The notes: generated by a model from the sequence alone, not told the origin. 64,000 bases of DNA from Butyrivibrio sp. INlla21 (GCF_900116875.1 NZ_FPCC01000009.1:62001-126000); one strand, 5' to 3'. Positions 35,022-44,896 are shown, counted from the first letter of the stretch. Made by a program: numbers and translations.

Positions 35022-36122
35022 TTAGTCATCCTCAGGCTTTAGTTCATCTCCATAGGTATATACCTCATCGGAGATGCCGAGCTTCTTGCGATAATCCTTT
35101 AAGATATCCTCTATTTCTTCTATGGTGCAAAGCGTCTCATCCGGGTCAACAAAAGCTTCACAGGCTTTCTTATACGCATCTTCAAGATCTGTGGCATCCT
35201 CGCCGTGTTCGTCTTCAGGATAACGGTATTCCACGTCTACTGTTATATACTTTTTATTGTCATAAAAGGTATACCGGTCTACATCCACCCTTATGTCATC
35301 TCCGCCGATCCGGATACCGTTAATGGTCACATCCTCTTCGGGAGGATCATATTCTGTCTCATATATCGATTCATCCCACTCATACCACAAATGATACTTT
35401 CCTTCAGCATCAAGATATCCGTTAAATCCTCCGTGAGTCATAGCCCCGCCCGAGCCTGATACATATATCATTCCGGAATACGTTATGACTGCGGATTGTC
35501 TGGCCCAACAGTCCTGAATATAGCATATCTTCAGCTTTCCGCCAAAATTCTTTACTATCAGACTTAAGCCATATCCATGTGGATCTTCTTCATTATATAT
35601 GTCCACCATAAGTTCATAGCTTCCATCTAGTCCCAGATCCAGATAGTTCTCACATAGATATTCATCATTCTCCGGGATATTGTTTCGATCTATCTGTATC
35701 AAGCTTTCAATTTCAGGTAGCGTATAACTTTTTTGCTCAGAGGATAACTCAAATTGATCGCAAAAATCACTGCAGTCTTCTGAAAATTCAGAGGCCACTT
35801 CTCCGTTTATAAATCCCGAATATAGCTTCTCCGACTCTTCATCAAGCGTAATCTCCGATTTATCTTTTCCGTCTATATAATCTCTCCATATATCATATGG
35901 ACTTTGAGACTTATCAGTGGTTGACTCCGCGCCGCCTGCAGCCGTAGCTTCGCTGTCTTTGGAATCCGCTTCAGTAGCTCGCTCAGAAGCTGTTGACGAA
36001 TCGGCGGCTCCTTGCGAAGACTCCTCTGCCGGATTTGCAGTTTTGGGCGCGGATGCTTTACTTCCGCACGCGACTAGGCATAGACATAGCCCCAGTACAG
36101 GTAATAAACTTACTCTTTTCAT
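35022..36122 (-). CDS. Lipoprotein, unknown
   Basis: 366 residues. Signal peptide with lipobox LCLVACGS (Cys 19), then a low-complexity Ser/Ala/Glu-rich linker (about 20-75) and an acidic soluble domain (about 80-366) with no family I can name; LGLDGSYELMVDIY hints at a dockerin-like or beta-strand calcium motif but is not enough. AAAAGGAGAAG precedes the start. It follows the acyltransferase gene by 35 nt; that gap contains the TATAAGCGTTT motif. Confidence 0.8.
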   Translation of the reverse strand: MKRVSLLPVLGLCLCLVACGSKASAPKTANPAEESSQGAADSSTASERATEADSKDSEATAAGGAESTTDKSQSPYDIWRDYIDGKDKSEITLDEESEKLYSGFINGEVASEFSEDCSDFCDQFELSSEQKSYTLPEIESLIQIDRNNIPENDEYLCENYLDLGLDGSYELMVDIYNEEDPHGYGLSLIVKNFGGKLKICYIQDCWARQSAVITYSGMIYVSGSGGAMTHGGFNGYLDAEGKYHLWYEWDESIYETEYDPPEEDVTINGIRIGGDDIRVDVDRYTFYDNKKYITVDVEYRYPEDEHGEDATDLEDAYKKACEAFVDPDETLCTIEEIEDILKDYRKKLGISDEVYTYGDELKPEDD

Positions 36123-36157
36123 TTTCTCTTCTCCTTTTATATAAGCGTTTAAAATCT

Positions 36158-37180
36158 TTATGAAGCGGAGCTCAGTGCTCTGTACATATCAAGCCGCTTC
36201 TTGGCGTTTATCAGGACTGCGCAGCAGATTAAATCAAGAATGCATACCACAATCCAATTATAAGAAACCATTCCCCTTAGAACACTCTTTTGCCAAAAGA
36301 TCTTGCTATAGTAATTTATCGTGTAGTTAAAGCCCATGATCACTATGGTGTTGCGGCCGAAGAACTTAAGGACCGCGCTTTTCCTGATCACGTTCTTAAA
36401 CAAAAGAAGTACAAAGACCGACATTGAAATGCTCCCCAAAATAAACAATGCCGGATACTTACCAAACTCTCTTAAATTGATGTCGACCTTGCCGTTTGTG
36501 AGTGTGCATAACACAAACGCAGCAAGAAGTGCCGGCATAAGAGCTGCAAAAAGAACCGGCTTCTTCACATAATCCAAATAAGGTTTAAGATAAAAGCCCA
36601 CCAACATAAAGCCCGCACCGATTAGCGACAGTCCCATGTGCCATGGAAGTATCGGGCTCTTTATCATATCAAGAGCTATATTTACTGCCCAAAAAGCCAC
36701 AAACATAGCGACTTTAAGCGCCCTGTTCTTTATCTTAAAAACAGCCCATACCACTATCGTACTTAAAAAGATGCAAGGCAAAAACCACAGCGGTACACTC
36801 GTGCCCATTCTCGCTTTCGTACTGTAGGAATAGAGCGCCCAAAATATGCTTCTTGCGCCTTCCTGCGTAAACTCATCAAAGCTGTAGCCCGAAACAAGAT
36901 CATAGATAAGCTCAAGTCCTATATTTATTCCGCACAGAATAAAATAAGGTATCAGGTAAGCCTTGAATTTACTTACAACAAGCTCTTTAAAACCTTTTTC
37001 TTCCCATTTGCTTCTGTTATAAAGAAGTCCCGACAGTATAAAGAAAAACGGCATGTGGAAACCATATATAAGCTGCGTTAAAAGCTTCGGGGCGCCCGAA
37101 TGTCCTATAAGCATTAGGATTATTACGGCGCCCCTCGCAATATCAATATATTCAGTTCGCGTTCTCGTAAGTTGTTTCAT
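36158..37180 (-). CDS. Membrane acyltransferase family 3
   Basis: 340 residues, about ten membrane helices. EYIDIARGAVIILMLIGHSG holds the family Arg and catalytic His, and FHMPFFFILSGLLYNR the second motif. Such enzymes O-acetylate surface sugars (OatA, WecH type). No SGNH domain is fused. Substrate unknown; the neighbouring lipoprotein may act at the same surface. Confidence 0.9.
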   Translation of the reverse strand: MKQLTRTRTEYIDIARGAVIILMLIGHSGAPKLLTQLIYGFHMPFFFILSGLLYNRSKWEEKGFKELVVSKFKAYLIPYFILCGINIGLELIYDLVSGYSFDEFTQEGARSIFWALYSYSTKARMGTSVPLWFLPCIFLSTIVVWAVFKIKNRALKVAMFVAFWAVNIALDMIKSPILPWHMGLSLIGAGFMLVGFYLKPYLDYVKKPVLFAALMPALLAAFVLCTLTNGKVDINLREFGKYPALFILGSISMSVFVLLLFKNVIRKSAVLKFFGRNTIVIMGFNYTINYYSKIFWQKSVLRGMVSYNWIVVCILDLICCAVLINAKKRLDMYRALSSAS

Positions 37181-37191
37181 AGCATTATAAT

Positions 37192-37219
37192 ACGGGCAGC
37201 AAAAAGATTTGCTGCCCGT
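37192..37219. terminator. Hairpin after rpsA
   Basis: ACGGGCAGCAAA pairs with TTTGCTGCCCGT around AAGA. It lies 26 nt past the rpsA stop and just before the acyltransferase start. The minus-strand tail is TATTATAATG, so T-rich but interrupted; a weak or structural terminator. Confidence 0.7.
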
Positions 37220-37244
37220 GCAAAAATTCTACTGTTCTAAATTA

Positions 37245-38387
37245 TTAGTTCTCTTCGTTCTGCTCAGCGATAACCTTGTCGATATCTACTGATACAACGT
37301 CGCCCTCTTCCTCAGCTGCTTCGTCTTCCTTCTCGGGAGCGAACATAGCCTTGATTGAAAGGCTGATCTTCTTCTCATCCTCGTTGAAATCAACGATCTT
37401 AGCTTCTACTTCCTGACCTACCTTAAGTACGTCTGAAGGCTTCTCAACATGCTCTTTAGCGATCTGAGAAACATGAAGAAGTGCATCGATTCCTGCCTCA
37501 AGCTCGATGAAAGCACCGAAGTCAGTCATTCTTGCAACTTTACCCTTAACTACGTTGCCTACTGCATATTTCTCAGTAGCATCCTTCCAAGGGTTCTCGT
37601 CGTCAAACTTTCTTGAAAGAGCGATCTTGCTTCCGTCAATGCTCTTAACAAGAACCTTGACTGTATCGCCGATCTTGAATACTTTCTTAGGGCTCTCAAC
37701 GCGTCCCCAGCTCATCTCTGAGATATGAAGGAGACCGTCTGCTCCACCGAGATCGATGAATGCACCGAAATCAGTAACGTTCTTAACTACGCCGTCAACG
37801 ACATCGCCAACCTTGATAGTATCGAACAACTTCTTAGCCTGCTCTGCCTTCTCAGCTGTAACAAGCATTCTTCTGTTACCGATATATCTGCGTCTCTTAG
37901 GATTGTACTCAGTTACAACGAACTGAATCTCCTGATCCTGATACTTGGAAAGATCTTTCTCATAGCTGTCTGAAACAAGACTTGCTGGGATGAAGATTCT
38001 GACTTCATCAACCACTACTGTAAGACCACCCTCGAGAACCTGAACAACCTTGGCCGTAAGAACTTCCTTGTTGTTGAATGCTTCTTCGATTCTCTTGTTG
38101 CCTCTGTCGATTGCGAGTCTCTTGTATGAAAGAATAACCTGTCCGTCTGCATCGTTGGTCTTAAGGACCTTAACGTCCATTGTGTCGCCAACCTTTACTG
38201 CAGTTGTAAGGTCAATGCTGTTATCGTTGCTATATTCGTTCTTGGTCAAGATACCATCGGACTTGTAACCAATGTTAAGGATTATCTCGTCAGGCTTAAC
38301 GTCAATAACAGTTCCCTCAACAACCTCCCCTGTATGAATTGTTTTGAAAGATGCGTTAAGCAACTGTTCAAAAGTTTCTTCTGACAT
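37245..38387 (-). CDS. rpsA: Ribosomal protein S1-like, four S1 domains
   Basis: 380 residues from the ATG at 38387 (GAGGAGGTTCAG upstream). Four S1 RNA-binding domains start at about residues 15, 98, 183 and 268; the last two carry DFGAFI-L-GLLHIS motifs. The C-terminal 40 residues are acidic. It should help the ribosome hold mRNA. It overlaps the end of ispH by 20 nt in another frame; in many Clostridia the two are one fused protein. Confidence 0.93.
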   Translation of the reverse strand: MSEETFEQLLNASFKTIHTGEVVEGTVIDVKPDEIILNIGYKSDGILTKNEYSNDNSIDLTTAVKVGDTMDVKVLKTNDADGQVILSYKRLAIDRGNKRIEEAFNNKEVLTAKVVQVLEGGLTVVVDEVRIFIPASLVSDSYEKDLSKYQDQEIQFVVTEYNPKRRRYIGNRRMLVTAEKAEQAKKLFDTIKVGDVVDGVVKNVTDFGAFIDLGGADGLLHISEMSWGRVESPKKVFKIGDTVKVLVKSIDGSKIALSRKFDDENPWKDATEKYAVGNVVKGKVARMTDFGAFIELEAGIDALLHVSQIAKEHVEKPSDVLKVGQEVEAKIVDFNEDEKKISLSIKAMFAPEKEDEAAEEEGDVVSVDIDKVIAEQNEEN

Positions 38388-39222
38388 AATTCTGAACCTC
38401 CTCAATAATGTTCTTTGGGGTTGATGCCCCGGCGGTAATCCCCACTAGCTTAACCGCTTTAGTTATATCTAAATGCAAGTCATCCAGTGTCTGAATAAAA
38501 TATGTATCGGAACACTTCTTGCTGCATATTTCGTACAGTTTCCTGGAGTTAGAACTGTGCGCGCCACCAATAACTATCATTACATCGGCTCTGGAAGCAA
38601 TTTCTTCGGCCTCTGTCTGGCGTACCTCAGTAGCGTTGCATATAGTATTCACAATATTAATATTGTAACCGTTATTCCTAAAGATTTCAACGGTTTCTTG
38701 AAATTTATTCTTGTTAAATGTAGTCTGGGACACTATTGTGTAATCTTTGGTCTTGTCTCCTTCAAAGTTTACGGCACTTTCAGGGGAGTCGACCACGTAA
38801 ACTTCGCCTTTTGAATAGCTTACTATTCCCTCGACCTCCGGATGATTGGCAGAGCCAATTACAATTATGCTCTTTCCCTTCTCACTCTCCTCTTCCACGA
38901 TCTTGTGAATACGCTTAACAAAAGGACAGGTGGCATCCATTATCTCAAGCCCTGTTTCCGCAAGCTTTTCATAGGTCTCTTTAGTCACGCCGTGGGAACG
39001 GATAATGATCGTTCCTTCCGTCACACCCTTAAGCTCATCGACAGACTCTATGACCTTAACCCCCTTTTTTTCAAGGTCGGAAACAACAGTCTCGTTGTGA
39101 ATAATGGGACCGTAGGTAAAAATATTTTTTCCTGATTTATTATTTATCTGGTCGTATACGGTCTCAACTGCCTTGGTAACTCCAAAGCAAAAGCCCGCAT
39201 GCTCGGCAACTATAACTTCCAT
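38368..39222 (-). CDS. ispH: 4-hydroxy-3-methylbut-2-enyl diphosphate reductase
   Basis: 284 residues. Three cluster-binding Cys are visible: EHAGFCFGV, MDATCPFVKRIH and NTICNATEVRQ. It carries out the last step of the MEP isoprenoid pathway. The ATG at 39222 is chosen; the one 6 nt upstream abuts TAGGAG. Overlap with rpsA and closeness to cmk reproduce the cmk-ispH-rpsA order typical of Clostridia. Confidence 0.96.
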   Translation of the reverse strand: MEVIVAEHAGFCFGVTKAVETVYDQINNKSGKNIFTYGPIIHNETVVSDLEKKGVKVIESVDELKGVTEGTIIIRSHGVTKETYEKLAETGLEIMDATCPFVKRIHKIVEEESEKGKSIIVIGSANHPEVEGIVSYSKGEVYVVDSPESAVNFEGDKTKDYTIVSQTTFNKNKFQETVEIFRNNGYNINIVNTICNATEVRQTEAEEIASRADVMIVIGGAHSSNSRKLYEICSKKCSDTYFIQTLDDLHLDITKAVKLVGITAGASTPKNIIEEVQNYVRRNF

Positions 39223-39256
39223 AATCATCTCCTACCGCTCATATAGCGGCAATTTA

Positions 39257-39916
39257 TCATCCCTTGTACAGAGTAATGATCTTATCTACCACCTCGTCGA
39301 TCGTCATATCGGATGAATCTACCAAGACCGCGTCGTCAGCCTGTTTAAGAGGTGATATGTCTCTGTGCATATCTCTGTAATCTCTCTCGATGATCTCTTT
39401 TTCGATCACATCGATATCACACTCAATTCCTTTTTCTGTAAGTTCTTTAAATCTTCTGTCCGCCCTTACCTTAGAGCTTGCAGTAAGGTAAACCTTGCAC
39501 TCGGCGTTCGGAAGGACAACGGTTCCGATATCTCTTCCGTCCATGACAACATCTGTAGTCTCCGCAAGTTTCTGCTGAAGCTCAACAAGCTTTTCCCTAA
39601 CGTATCCGATGACACTGATCGCCGAAGCCATGTTTCCGACTTCCTGGGTTCTTATAAGTCCGTTTACGTTTTCACCGTTAAGAAATACCATCTGCTCGCC
39701 GTTCTCATGCTTAATGGTGATGTCTGCAGCCTTACATTTCTCAACGATCTTTTCGGTCTCGTCCGCTCCGATTCCCTCTTTTATCATAAAAAGAGCCATC
39801 GCACGGTACATTGCTCCCGTGTCCACATATATAAATCCAAGGTTCTTTGCCACGCGCCTTGCTATTGTACTTTTTCCCGCTCCCGCAGGTCCGTCGATCG
39901 CAATCTGTTTACTCAT
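39257..39916 (-). CDS. cmk: Cytidylate kinase
   Basis: 219 residues. P-loop DGPAGAGKST, DTGAMYRAMA (substrate site) and VVMDGRDIGTVVLP are standard. It phosphorylates CMP and dCMP. TAGGAG precedes the ATG; 18 nt after the flavoprotein gene. Confidence 0.97.
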   Translation of the reverse strand: MSKQIAIDGPAGAGKSTIARRVAKNLGFIYVDTGAMYRAMALFMIKEGIGADETEKIVEKCKAADITIKHENGEQMVFLNGENVNGLIRTQEVGNMASAISVIGYVREKLVELQQKLAETTDVVMDGRDIGTVVLPNAECKVYLTASSKVRADRRFKELTEKGIECDIDVIEKEIIERDYRDMHRDISPLKQADDAVLVDSSDMTIDEVVDKIITLYKG

Positions 39917-39934
39917 TTCTTTTAACTCCTAAAA

Positions 39935-41251
39935 TCATATTTCTCCGGCAGATGTTCCGGCAAGATGTCCCGTTGACCATGCAACCTGTAAGTTAAAGCC
40001 GCCGGTCTCCGTATCAACGTCTATCACCTCTCCCGCAAAAAAAAGCCCTTTAACAAGCTTGGACTCCATCGTGGACGGATTGATTTCTTTAACATCCACA
40101 CCGCCTCTGGTGATAATAGCCTCATTAAAGTTTCTCGTTCCTATCACGGTTATGGGAAGATTCTTGATAAGCTTTACAAAGCCAAGCCTCTCCTCTTTGG
40201 TTATATCGTGAACCGGTCTCTCCGGATCTATCCCGGATAAGCGTATCATAACAGGAACAAGTTTTGAAGGGAAAAGAGATCCGATAACATTTTTAAACTG
40301 TTTGTTCAGTCCTTCATCAAAGTCCCTTAGGACTCTCGTATCAAGCTGTTTCTCTGAAAGCGCGGGCTTAAGATCAAGTAAAAGCTCCGCCTTTTTGTCT
40401 TTTTCATAGTGGCAGCTTGCGGTAAGAACAAGCGGTCCGCTTACTCCGAAATGTGTAAAAAGCATCTCGCCAAAGCCCTCATACACAGGCTTTTTCTTCT
40501 TGGCATTCTTGTTATTATCTTCAGCGCCGCCTTTTTTGCCTTCATCTTTTTGGGATAAAAAGAGCTTTAGTCCGACGTTTTTAAGTGACAATCCCTGAAG
40601 TTCTCTGCACCAGTCTTCCTTGGTCTCAAAAGGAACAAGCGAAGGTCTCGGCTCTTTTACCGAGTGGCCTGCCGCCTTGGCAAACTCGTATCCGTCACCG
40701 GTCGAACCCGTCGAAGGATAAGAAACTCCTCCCGTGCAAACAATAACGCTGTCGAATTCTTCTCGCATTATCGGAGCATCGCCCTTTTTGGAAGAAACCG
40801 CTTTGTCCGCATAGGTTATGGCACTTACGCTTCCGCCGCTTGTCTCGACAGAAAGGACCTCTGTATCAAACAAAACCTTTACTCCCGCCTTTTTTACGGC
40901 GTTAAAAAGAGTTCTTATGATATCCGAGGAATGATCGGAAACAGGGAATACCCTGTCGCCTCTCTCTATTTTCAGTTTGCAGCCGTTACTTTCAAAAAAG
41001 TCCATAACGGCGGTATTGTCATAGTCATAAAAAGCGCTGTAAAGGAATCTCGGATTTCTTTTTACGTGCTCAAAAAAATCCGTCTGATCACAGGCGTTGG
41101 TCACATTACAGCGACCCTTTCCCGTGATGTAGATCTTCTTTCCCGGCTTTTCGTTTTTCTCAAAAATAGTGACGCTCACGCTGCTATTCGCAGCAGCAAG
41201 CGCCGCCATCATCCCGGCTGCACCGCAGCCGATAATTGCAATTCTTTTCAT
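39935..41251 (-). CDS. BaiN/HI0933-like flavoprotein
   Basis: 438 residues. The N-terminal GCGAAGMMAALAAA is a Rossmann FAD motif; EKNEKPGKKIYITGKGRCN and GGVSYPSTGSTGDGYEFA define the HI0933/BaiN family; the C-terminus GEVIDVDTETGGFNLQVAWSTG is typical. Reaction unknown (some members reduce bile-acid intermediates). ATG at 41251 overlaps the regulator stop (TGATG). Confidence 0.92.
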   Translation of the reverse strand: MKRIAIIGCGAAGMMAALAAANSSVSVTIFEKNEKPGKKIYITGKGRCNVTNACDQTDFFEHVKRNPRFLYSAFYDYDNTAVMDFFESNGCKLKIERGDRVFPVSDHSSDIIRTLFNAVKKAGVKVLFDTEVLSVETSGGSVSAITYADKAVSSKKGDAPIMREEFDSVIVCTGGVSYPSTGSTGDGYEFAKAAGHSVKEPRPSLVPFETKEDWCRELQGLSLKNVGLKLFLSQKDEGKKGGAEDNNKNAKKKKPVYEGFGEMLFTHFGVSGPLVLTASCHYEKDKKAELLLDLKPALSEKQLDTRVLRDFDEGLNKQFKNVIGSLFPSKLVPVMIRLSGIDPERPVHDITKEERLGFVKLIKNLPITVIGTRNFNEAIITRGGVDVKEINPSTMESKLVKGLFFAGEVIDVDTETGGFNLQVAWSTGHLAGTSAGEI

Positions 41252-42180
41252 CAATTGTTCTTCTTTCTGAGCGGTTCAAGCATCATTGGATCGTCGGATG
41301 CGAAATCAATCTCGTCATTGAGGTACACCTGATAGTTATTCCAAGTCTCCTCAAGCATCTTAAGATCCGCCTTGACCTCATTGGGCTTTCTCATGCAAAG
41401 TGCGACCACAAGCGCATTTATAACGCTAAGAGGTGCAACAAGCGAATCAACGATAGAGGCCATCTCGCTCTTTGCAAGGAGATTGCAGGACGAATACAGA
41501 TTCATCGGAGAATGCACGGAATCCGTTATCGTTATCACCTTGGCGTTTCTGTCATTGGCAAATTCCATGCACTTTAAAGTCCTCATGGAATACCTCGGGA
41601 AACTGATACCGATGATCGCATCTCTGTCGCTTATCCTTATCATCTGCTCAAACATCTCGGTAACACTCGTTGTCTTAATAAGGACATTGTTACCCCTGAT
41701 CATGTTCAGATAAAAATGCAAGAAGTCCGCAAGCGGCTCACAGCTTCTGATTCCGACGATATACAAGGTCTTAGCCTTTAAAATAATATCAACCGCTGTT
41801 TTAAATGCCGCTACATCTATACTGTTTATCGTATCCTCAAGATTGGTTATGTCAGAGCGCAGAATTGTAGAGAGGATCTCTCCTTCGTTGCTCTTACCGA
41901 ACTTACGGCCCACCTTCTCAACAGAACCGAATTTATCCGTAACCCATACCGAAAGTGCTTTCTGGAATGCAGGATATCCGTCATATCCAAGGCTCATGGC
42001 AAATCTGACAACGGTCGATTCACTCATGCCTACGATCTTACCGAGCTCAGCCGCCGTCATAAAAACAGCCTGCTCATAGTGATCGCAGATGTAAGTGGCA
42101 ATGTTCTTTTTGCCCTTACTCATCCTTGAATAGCACTCATTTATTCTGGTTATTACATCAACATCACTCTCGAATTTCAT
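41251..42180 (-). CDS. MurR/RpiR-family transcriptional regulator
   Basis: 309 residues. N-terminal RpiR helix-turn-helix (AELGKIVGMSESTVVRFAMSLGYDGY, about 43-68) and a C-terminal SIS sugar-phosphate domain (YIVGIRSCEPLADFLHFYL, about 135-270). The family senses sugar phosphates. The start overlaps the TetR stop by 4 nt. The sugar-degrading genes upstream at 42833-48838 are likely targets, but this is inference. Confidence 0.92.
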   Translation of the reverse strand: MKFESDVDVITRINECYSRMSKGKKNIATYICDHYEQAVFMTAAELGKIVGMSESTVVRFAMSLGYDGYPAFQKALSVWVTDKFGSVEKVGRKFGKSNEGEILSTILRSDITNLEDTINSIDVAAFKTAVDIILKAKTLYIVGIRSCEPLADFLHFYLNMIRGNNVLIKTTSVTEMFEQMIRISDRDAIIGISFPRYSMRTLKCMEFANDRNAKVITITDSVHSPMNLYSSCNLLAKSEMASIVDSLVAPLSVINALVVALCMRKPNEVKADLKMLEETWNNYQVYLNDEIDFASDDPMMLEPLRKKNN

Positions 42181-42728
42181 AGACTGAACGCCTTATATGC
42201 CGATTCCAGCATGGAAATTGAAGCCTGCGTATCAAGATCGTAATCACCTGTAACAGCCATGCAGCCTGCGCCATGAATAAAGATCCACATCTGCATAAAG
42301 AGCTGCTGTGCATTGGCAACTCCCTTGGCTGAAGCCTTGTTGATCTCTTTAACGACATTCTCCGAAGAGCCGTTTACAAGATCATACATAGTCTTGCCTT
42401 CAGCTCCCTGCTCGGAAATGAAAAGAAGTCTGAAAAGATGAGGATACTTCTGTGCAAAACCAATGTAAGCAAGTCCGAGGTCAACAAAAGGTACCTCGTG
42501 GCTCTTGTCGCACTCATTGTAGTAATCCTCGTAATAAGCTGCCGCCTTATCATAAACGTCCTTTTTAAGCGCATCCATATTCTCGTAAATACGGAAAATA
42601 GGCTGTGTCGAACATCCTGCTGCTGCCGCGAGCTTTCTCGATGTGATCTGCTCAAAGCCTTCCTTTCTTGTAATCTTAAATGCCGCATTCACGATCTCTT
42701 TCTGCGTAATCGTAGCTTTTCTGGACAT
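42177..42728 (-). CDS. TetR/AcrR-family regulator
   Basis: 183 residues. N-terminal TetR helix-turn-helix (ITSRKLAAAAGCSTQPIFRIYENMDALK, about 24-52) and a helical ligand domain with a WIFIHGAGCMAVTGDY segment. TTGGGAGGGT precedes the start. First gene behind a near-consensus promoter that leads on to cmk, ispH and rpsA. Confidence 0.92.
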   Translation of the reverse strand: MSRKATITQKEIVNAAFKITRKEGFEQITSRKLAAAAGCSTQPIFRIYENMDALKKDVYDKAAAYYEDYYNECDKSHEVPFVDLGLAYIGFAQKYPHLFRLLFISEQGAEGKTMYDLVNGSSENVVKEINKASAKGVANAQQLFMQMWIFIHGAGCMAVTGDYDLDTQASISMLESAYKAFSL

Positions 42729-42776
42729 ATATACCCTCCCAACAATAATTAGCTTTTTATAAAAGCATGCGTTATT

Positions 42777-42805
42777 ATTTTACAAAATCAAATGTACACT
42801 GTCAA
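42777..42805 (-). promoter_or_regulatory. Sigma-A promoter before the TetR gene
   Basis: TTGACA (42800-42805) and TAAAAT (42777-42782) on minus with a 17-nt spacer. Near consensus. It lies in the 104-nt gap after the DUF2264 gene, so the regulator-cmk-ispH-rpsA block can be expressed apart from the sugar genes. Confidence 0.8.
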
Positions 42806-42832
42806 CGGATTATCATGCACAAAGAAAGCCGC

Positions 42833-44896
42833 TCAAAGCACGAGATTTCCTTCTGTTCCGTAGAAATCAACAACTCTCCTTTCTCCGCTTTTAAGCGCTA
42901 TTGTGACAGGTCCGTAACCGCCGCTTTTTTGAGGATCCGTGTATGTGATCCGCTCAATCGGGAACATATCGTCATCACTGAAGTCTTCAAGGCTTTCCTT
43001 GGTTATGACCTGCGAGATCAAAAAATACTTCTCATAACCGTACTGCTTTTCTCTCTTGGTCTTAGCGCATAAAACGATCGACTTCTCGCTGTCGGGATTG
43101 GTTCCCGTACTGTTTATGATCTCAATGTCATCCCATCCGTCAAAGATACTGAAGCATAGCTGCTTCTCTTTTCCCGTATGGTCGTGTCCTTTAAGGATCA
43201 CAGCCTTGTAATCACCTTGATTCTTTGTTATCACCTCAGTTCCGTTATCCGGAAATCCAAATGCACCAAGTGTTATGGTAATGGGATTTCTGTACATGCG
43301 TATCTTATCGGCACGCATGATTCCGTAAGGAACCGCAAAGTCCGCAAGATTCATGGCTGTATTCCAGTGAGTTTCAGTGTTTAATTCATAATCAAAGAAC
43401 TGTCTCCTGTACAAAACGCCGTCTTTTTCTCCGTGCCAGAAGGTCGCATTTGCCTTGAACATCCGGGCATTTTTATCCTCAATCTCAGATGTTTTTTTAT
43501 CGTAATATCCGATAACATACTGCTGCGATTCGGCATCTCTTCTTACCGCACACTCCCACGGAAACTTAGAATTATAAACAAGCTTGGAATAATTCCACAT
43601 TCCGTGCTCATCAGTTTTTTCTTTTACAACCTTACCTGTTCTAAGCTCAGTTATTCCACTTGCTTCGTGGTTTGCAAAAGAAAGAGCGGGACCGTCAAGC
43701 GTAGTCACCTTAGTCTCCTTCTTTTTAAGCTTATCCCAGGTTCCGTTATTTTCTTTTGCTGTCCAAAAAGGGTGATCCCCCGGAAGATGCAGGCACAGAA
43801 AGGCCTTTCCGAGCCACAACGGTGACTCTGCGCATGAATAGCTCTGCACAAGAGGCGTAAACGGGCCGTAGAAGCCAAGCGTCGGAACGCCGTTTATAAG
43901 AAAGTCGTCTCTTTTAAGAAATTGCAAAAGAGATCCCGAGCAGATCCTTCTTGCAAGTCCCGGATCGACCTTAGAATTTCTCATCATAAGATTGCCGTCA
44001 AAAGCGCTTGTAGCGGCGTTTCTGTAAATACCGCTCCTGCCCCACATATTGGTAAAGCCGTCCCTGTCGAAAAAGTCAGGATAAGTCTCCATCAGCTTAT
44101 TGGAGTTTTCCTCGAACTTCTCTGCGATAAAAGGTTCTTTTTCATAGCCGTACCAATTGTTCCAAAAGGCCGTGTACATGTTAAAAGCCCAGCATGAATA
44201 ATAGTCAAAAGACTGCCCGTCTCTGTACCAGCCGTCTCCGACGTAATAGTTCAAGATATTCTGAGCGTGATCTCGCATGATGTCTTCGTCAATCTCATAT
44301 CCGTTCATGTATAAAAAAGCAAGATCAAGCATGTTAAAAAGGCGCCAGTTCTGCGGAACGGTATAGCTGTGCGCATAGTCTGAAAGAAATGCGGCTATCC
44401 TGTCTTTTTCATCTTGCGTATAGGTATCCCAGATCTCTTTTTTGCAGATAAAAAGACAGATCACTAAAGCCGCGGTCTCAACAGTCTGCTGATATATCGC
44501 ATACTCGTCGCCGTTTTCTTTTTTCATGTCGGAATAGTTGTAGACGTAATTGTCATTTTCCGGCGTAACCGCACGTAAAACCTGGTCCTTGTAGTAATCC
44601 CTTATATTTATTCCGTTTAAAGAAAGTGTTGGTTCCTCGCAGATAAGCGGCGCTGCGATAAAAAAAGACCTTGTAAGTCCCTCGAAGATTTCCGCCTTAA
44701 ATCTCCACGTGGGCGCATCCTTTGAAGGATACGTTACGACCGTCTCGTAGCGCGGCATCACTACAGGCTTATCGGCACTCTCTATATTTCCGAATATCCC
44801 GCCGAGAAGATATTTTGCAGCCTCTATCCAGCTCTTTCTGGTAAGTCCCGTATAAGGGCTTAATTCAAAATCCGTATATTTCGGTTCAAATACCAT
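42833..44896 (-). CDS. DUF2264 family protein
   Basis: 687 residues from the ATG at 44896 (CGGAGG upstream). The N-terminal 350 residues match DUF2264 (GLTRKSWIEAAKYLL, NWRLFNMLDLAFLYM, SFDYYSCWAFNMY) and probably form an alpha-toroid as in polysaccharide lyases; the rest is beta-rich. No signal peptide. Found in carbohydrate loci; here it follows a GH88 gene by 43 nt, so a role in uronate or rhamnose-containing glycan breakdown is likely. Exact activity unknown. Confidence 0.9.
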   Translation of the reverse strand: MVFEPKYTDFELSPYTGLTRKSWIEAAKYLLGGIFGNIESADKPVVMPRYETVVTYPSKDAPTWRFKAEIFEGLTRSFFIAAPLICEEPTLSLNGINIRDYYKDQVLRAVTPENDNYVYNYSDMKKENGDEYAIYQQTVETAALVICLFICKKEIWDTYTQDEKDRIAAFLSDYAHSYTVPQNWRLFNMLDLAFLYMNGYEIDEDIMRDHAQNILNYYVGDGWYRDGQSFDYYSCWAFNMYTAFWNNWYGYEKEPFIAEKFEENSNKLMETYPDFFDRDGFTNMWGRSGIYRNAATSAFDGNLMMRNSKVDPGLARRICSGSLLQFLKRDDFLINGVPTLGFYGPFTPLVQSYSCAESPLWLGKAFLCLHLPGDHPFWTAKENNGTWDKLKKKETKVTTLDGPALSFANHEASGITELRTGKVVKEKTDEHGMWNYSKLVYNSKFPWECAVRRDAESQQYVIGYYDKKTSEIEDKNARMFKANATFWHGEKDGVLYRRQFFDYELNTETHWNTAMNLADFAVPYGIMRADKIRMYRNPITITLGAFGFPDNGTEVITKNQGDYKAVILKGHDHTGKEKQLCFSIFDGWDDIEIINSTGTNPDSEKSIVLCAKTKREKQYGYEKYFLISQVITKESLEDFSDDDMFPIERITYTDPQKSGGYGPVTIALKSGERRVVDFYGTEGNLVL

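Noticed and set aside
40664..41332. 222-codon plus-strand frame opposite the BaiN-like gene
   Set aside because: Antisense shadow of a conserved flavoprotein.
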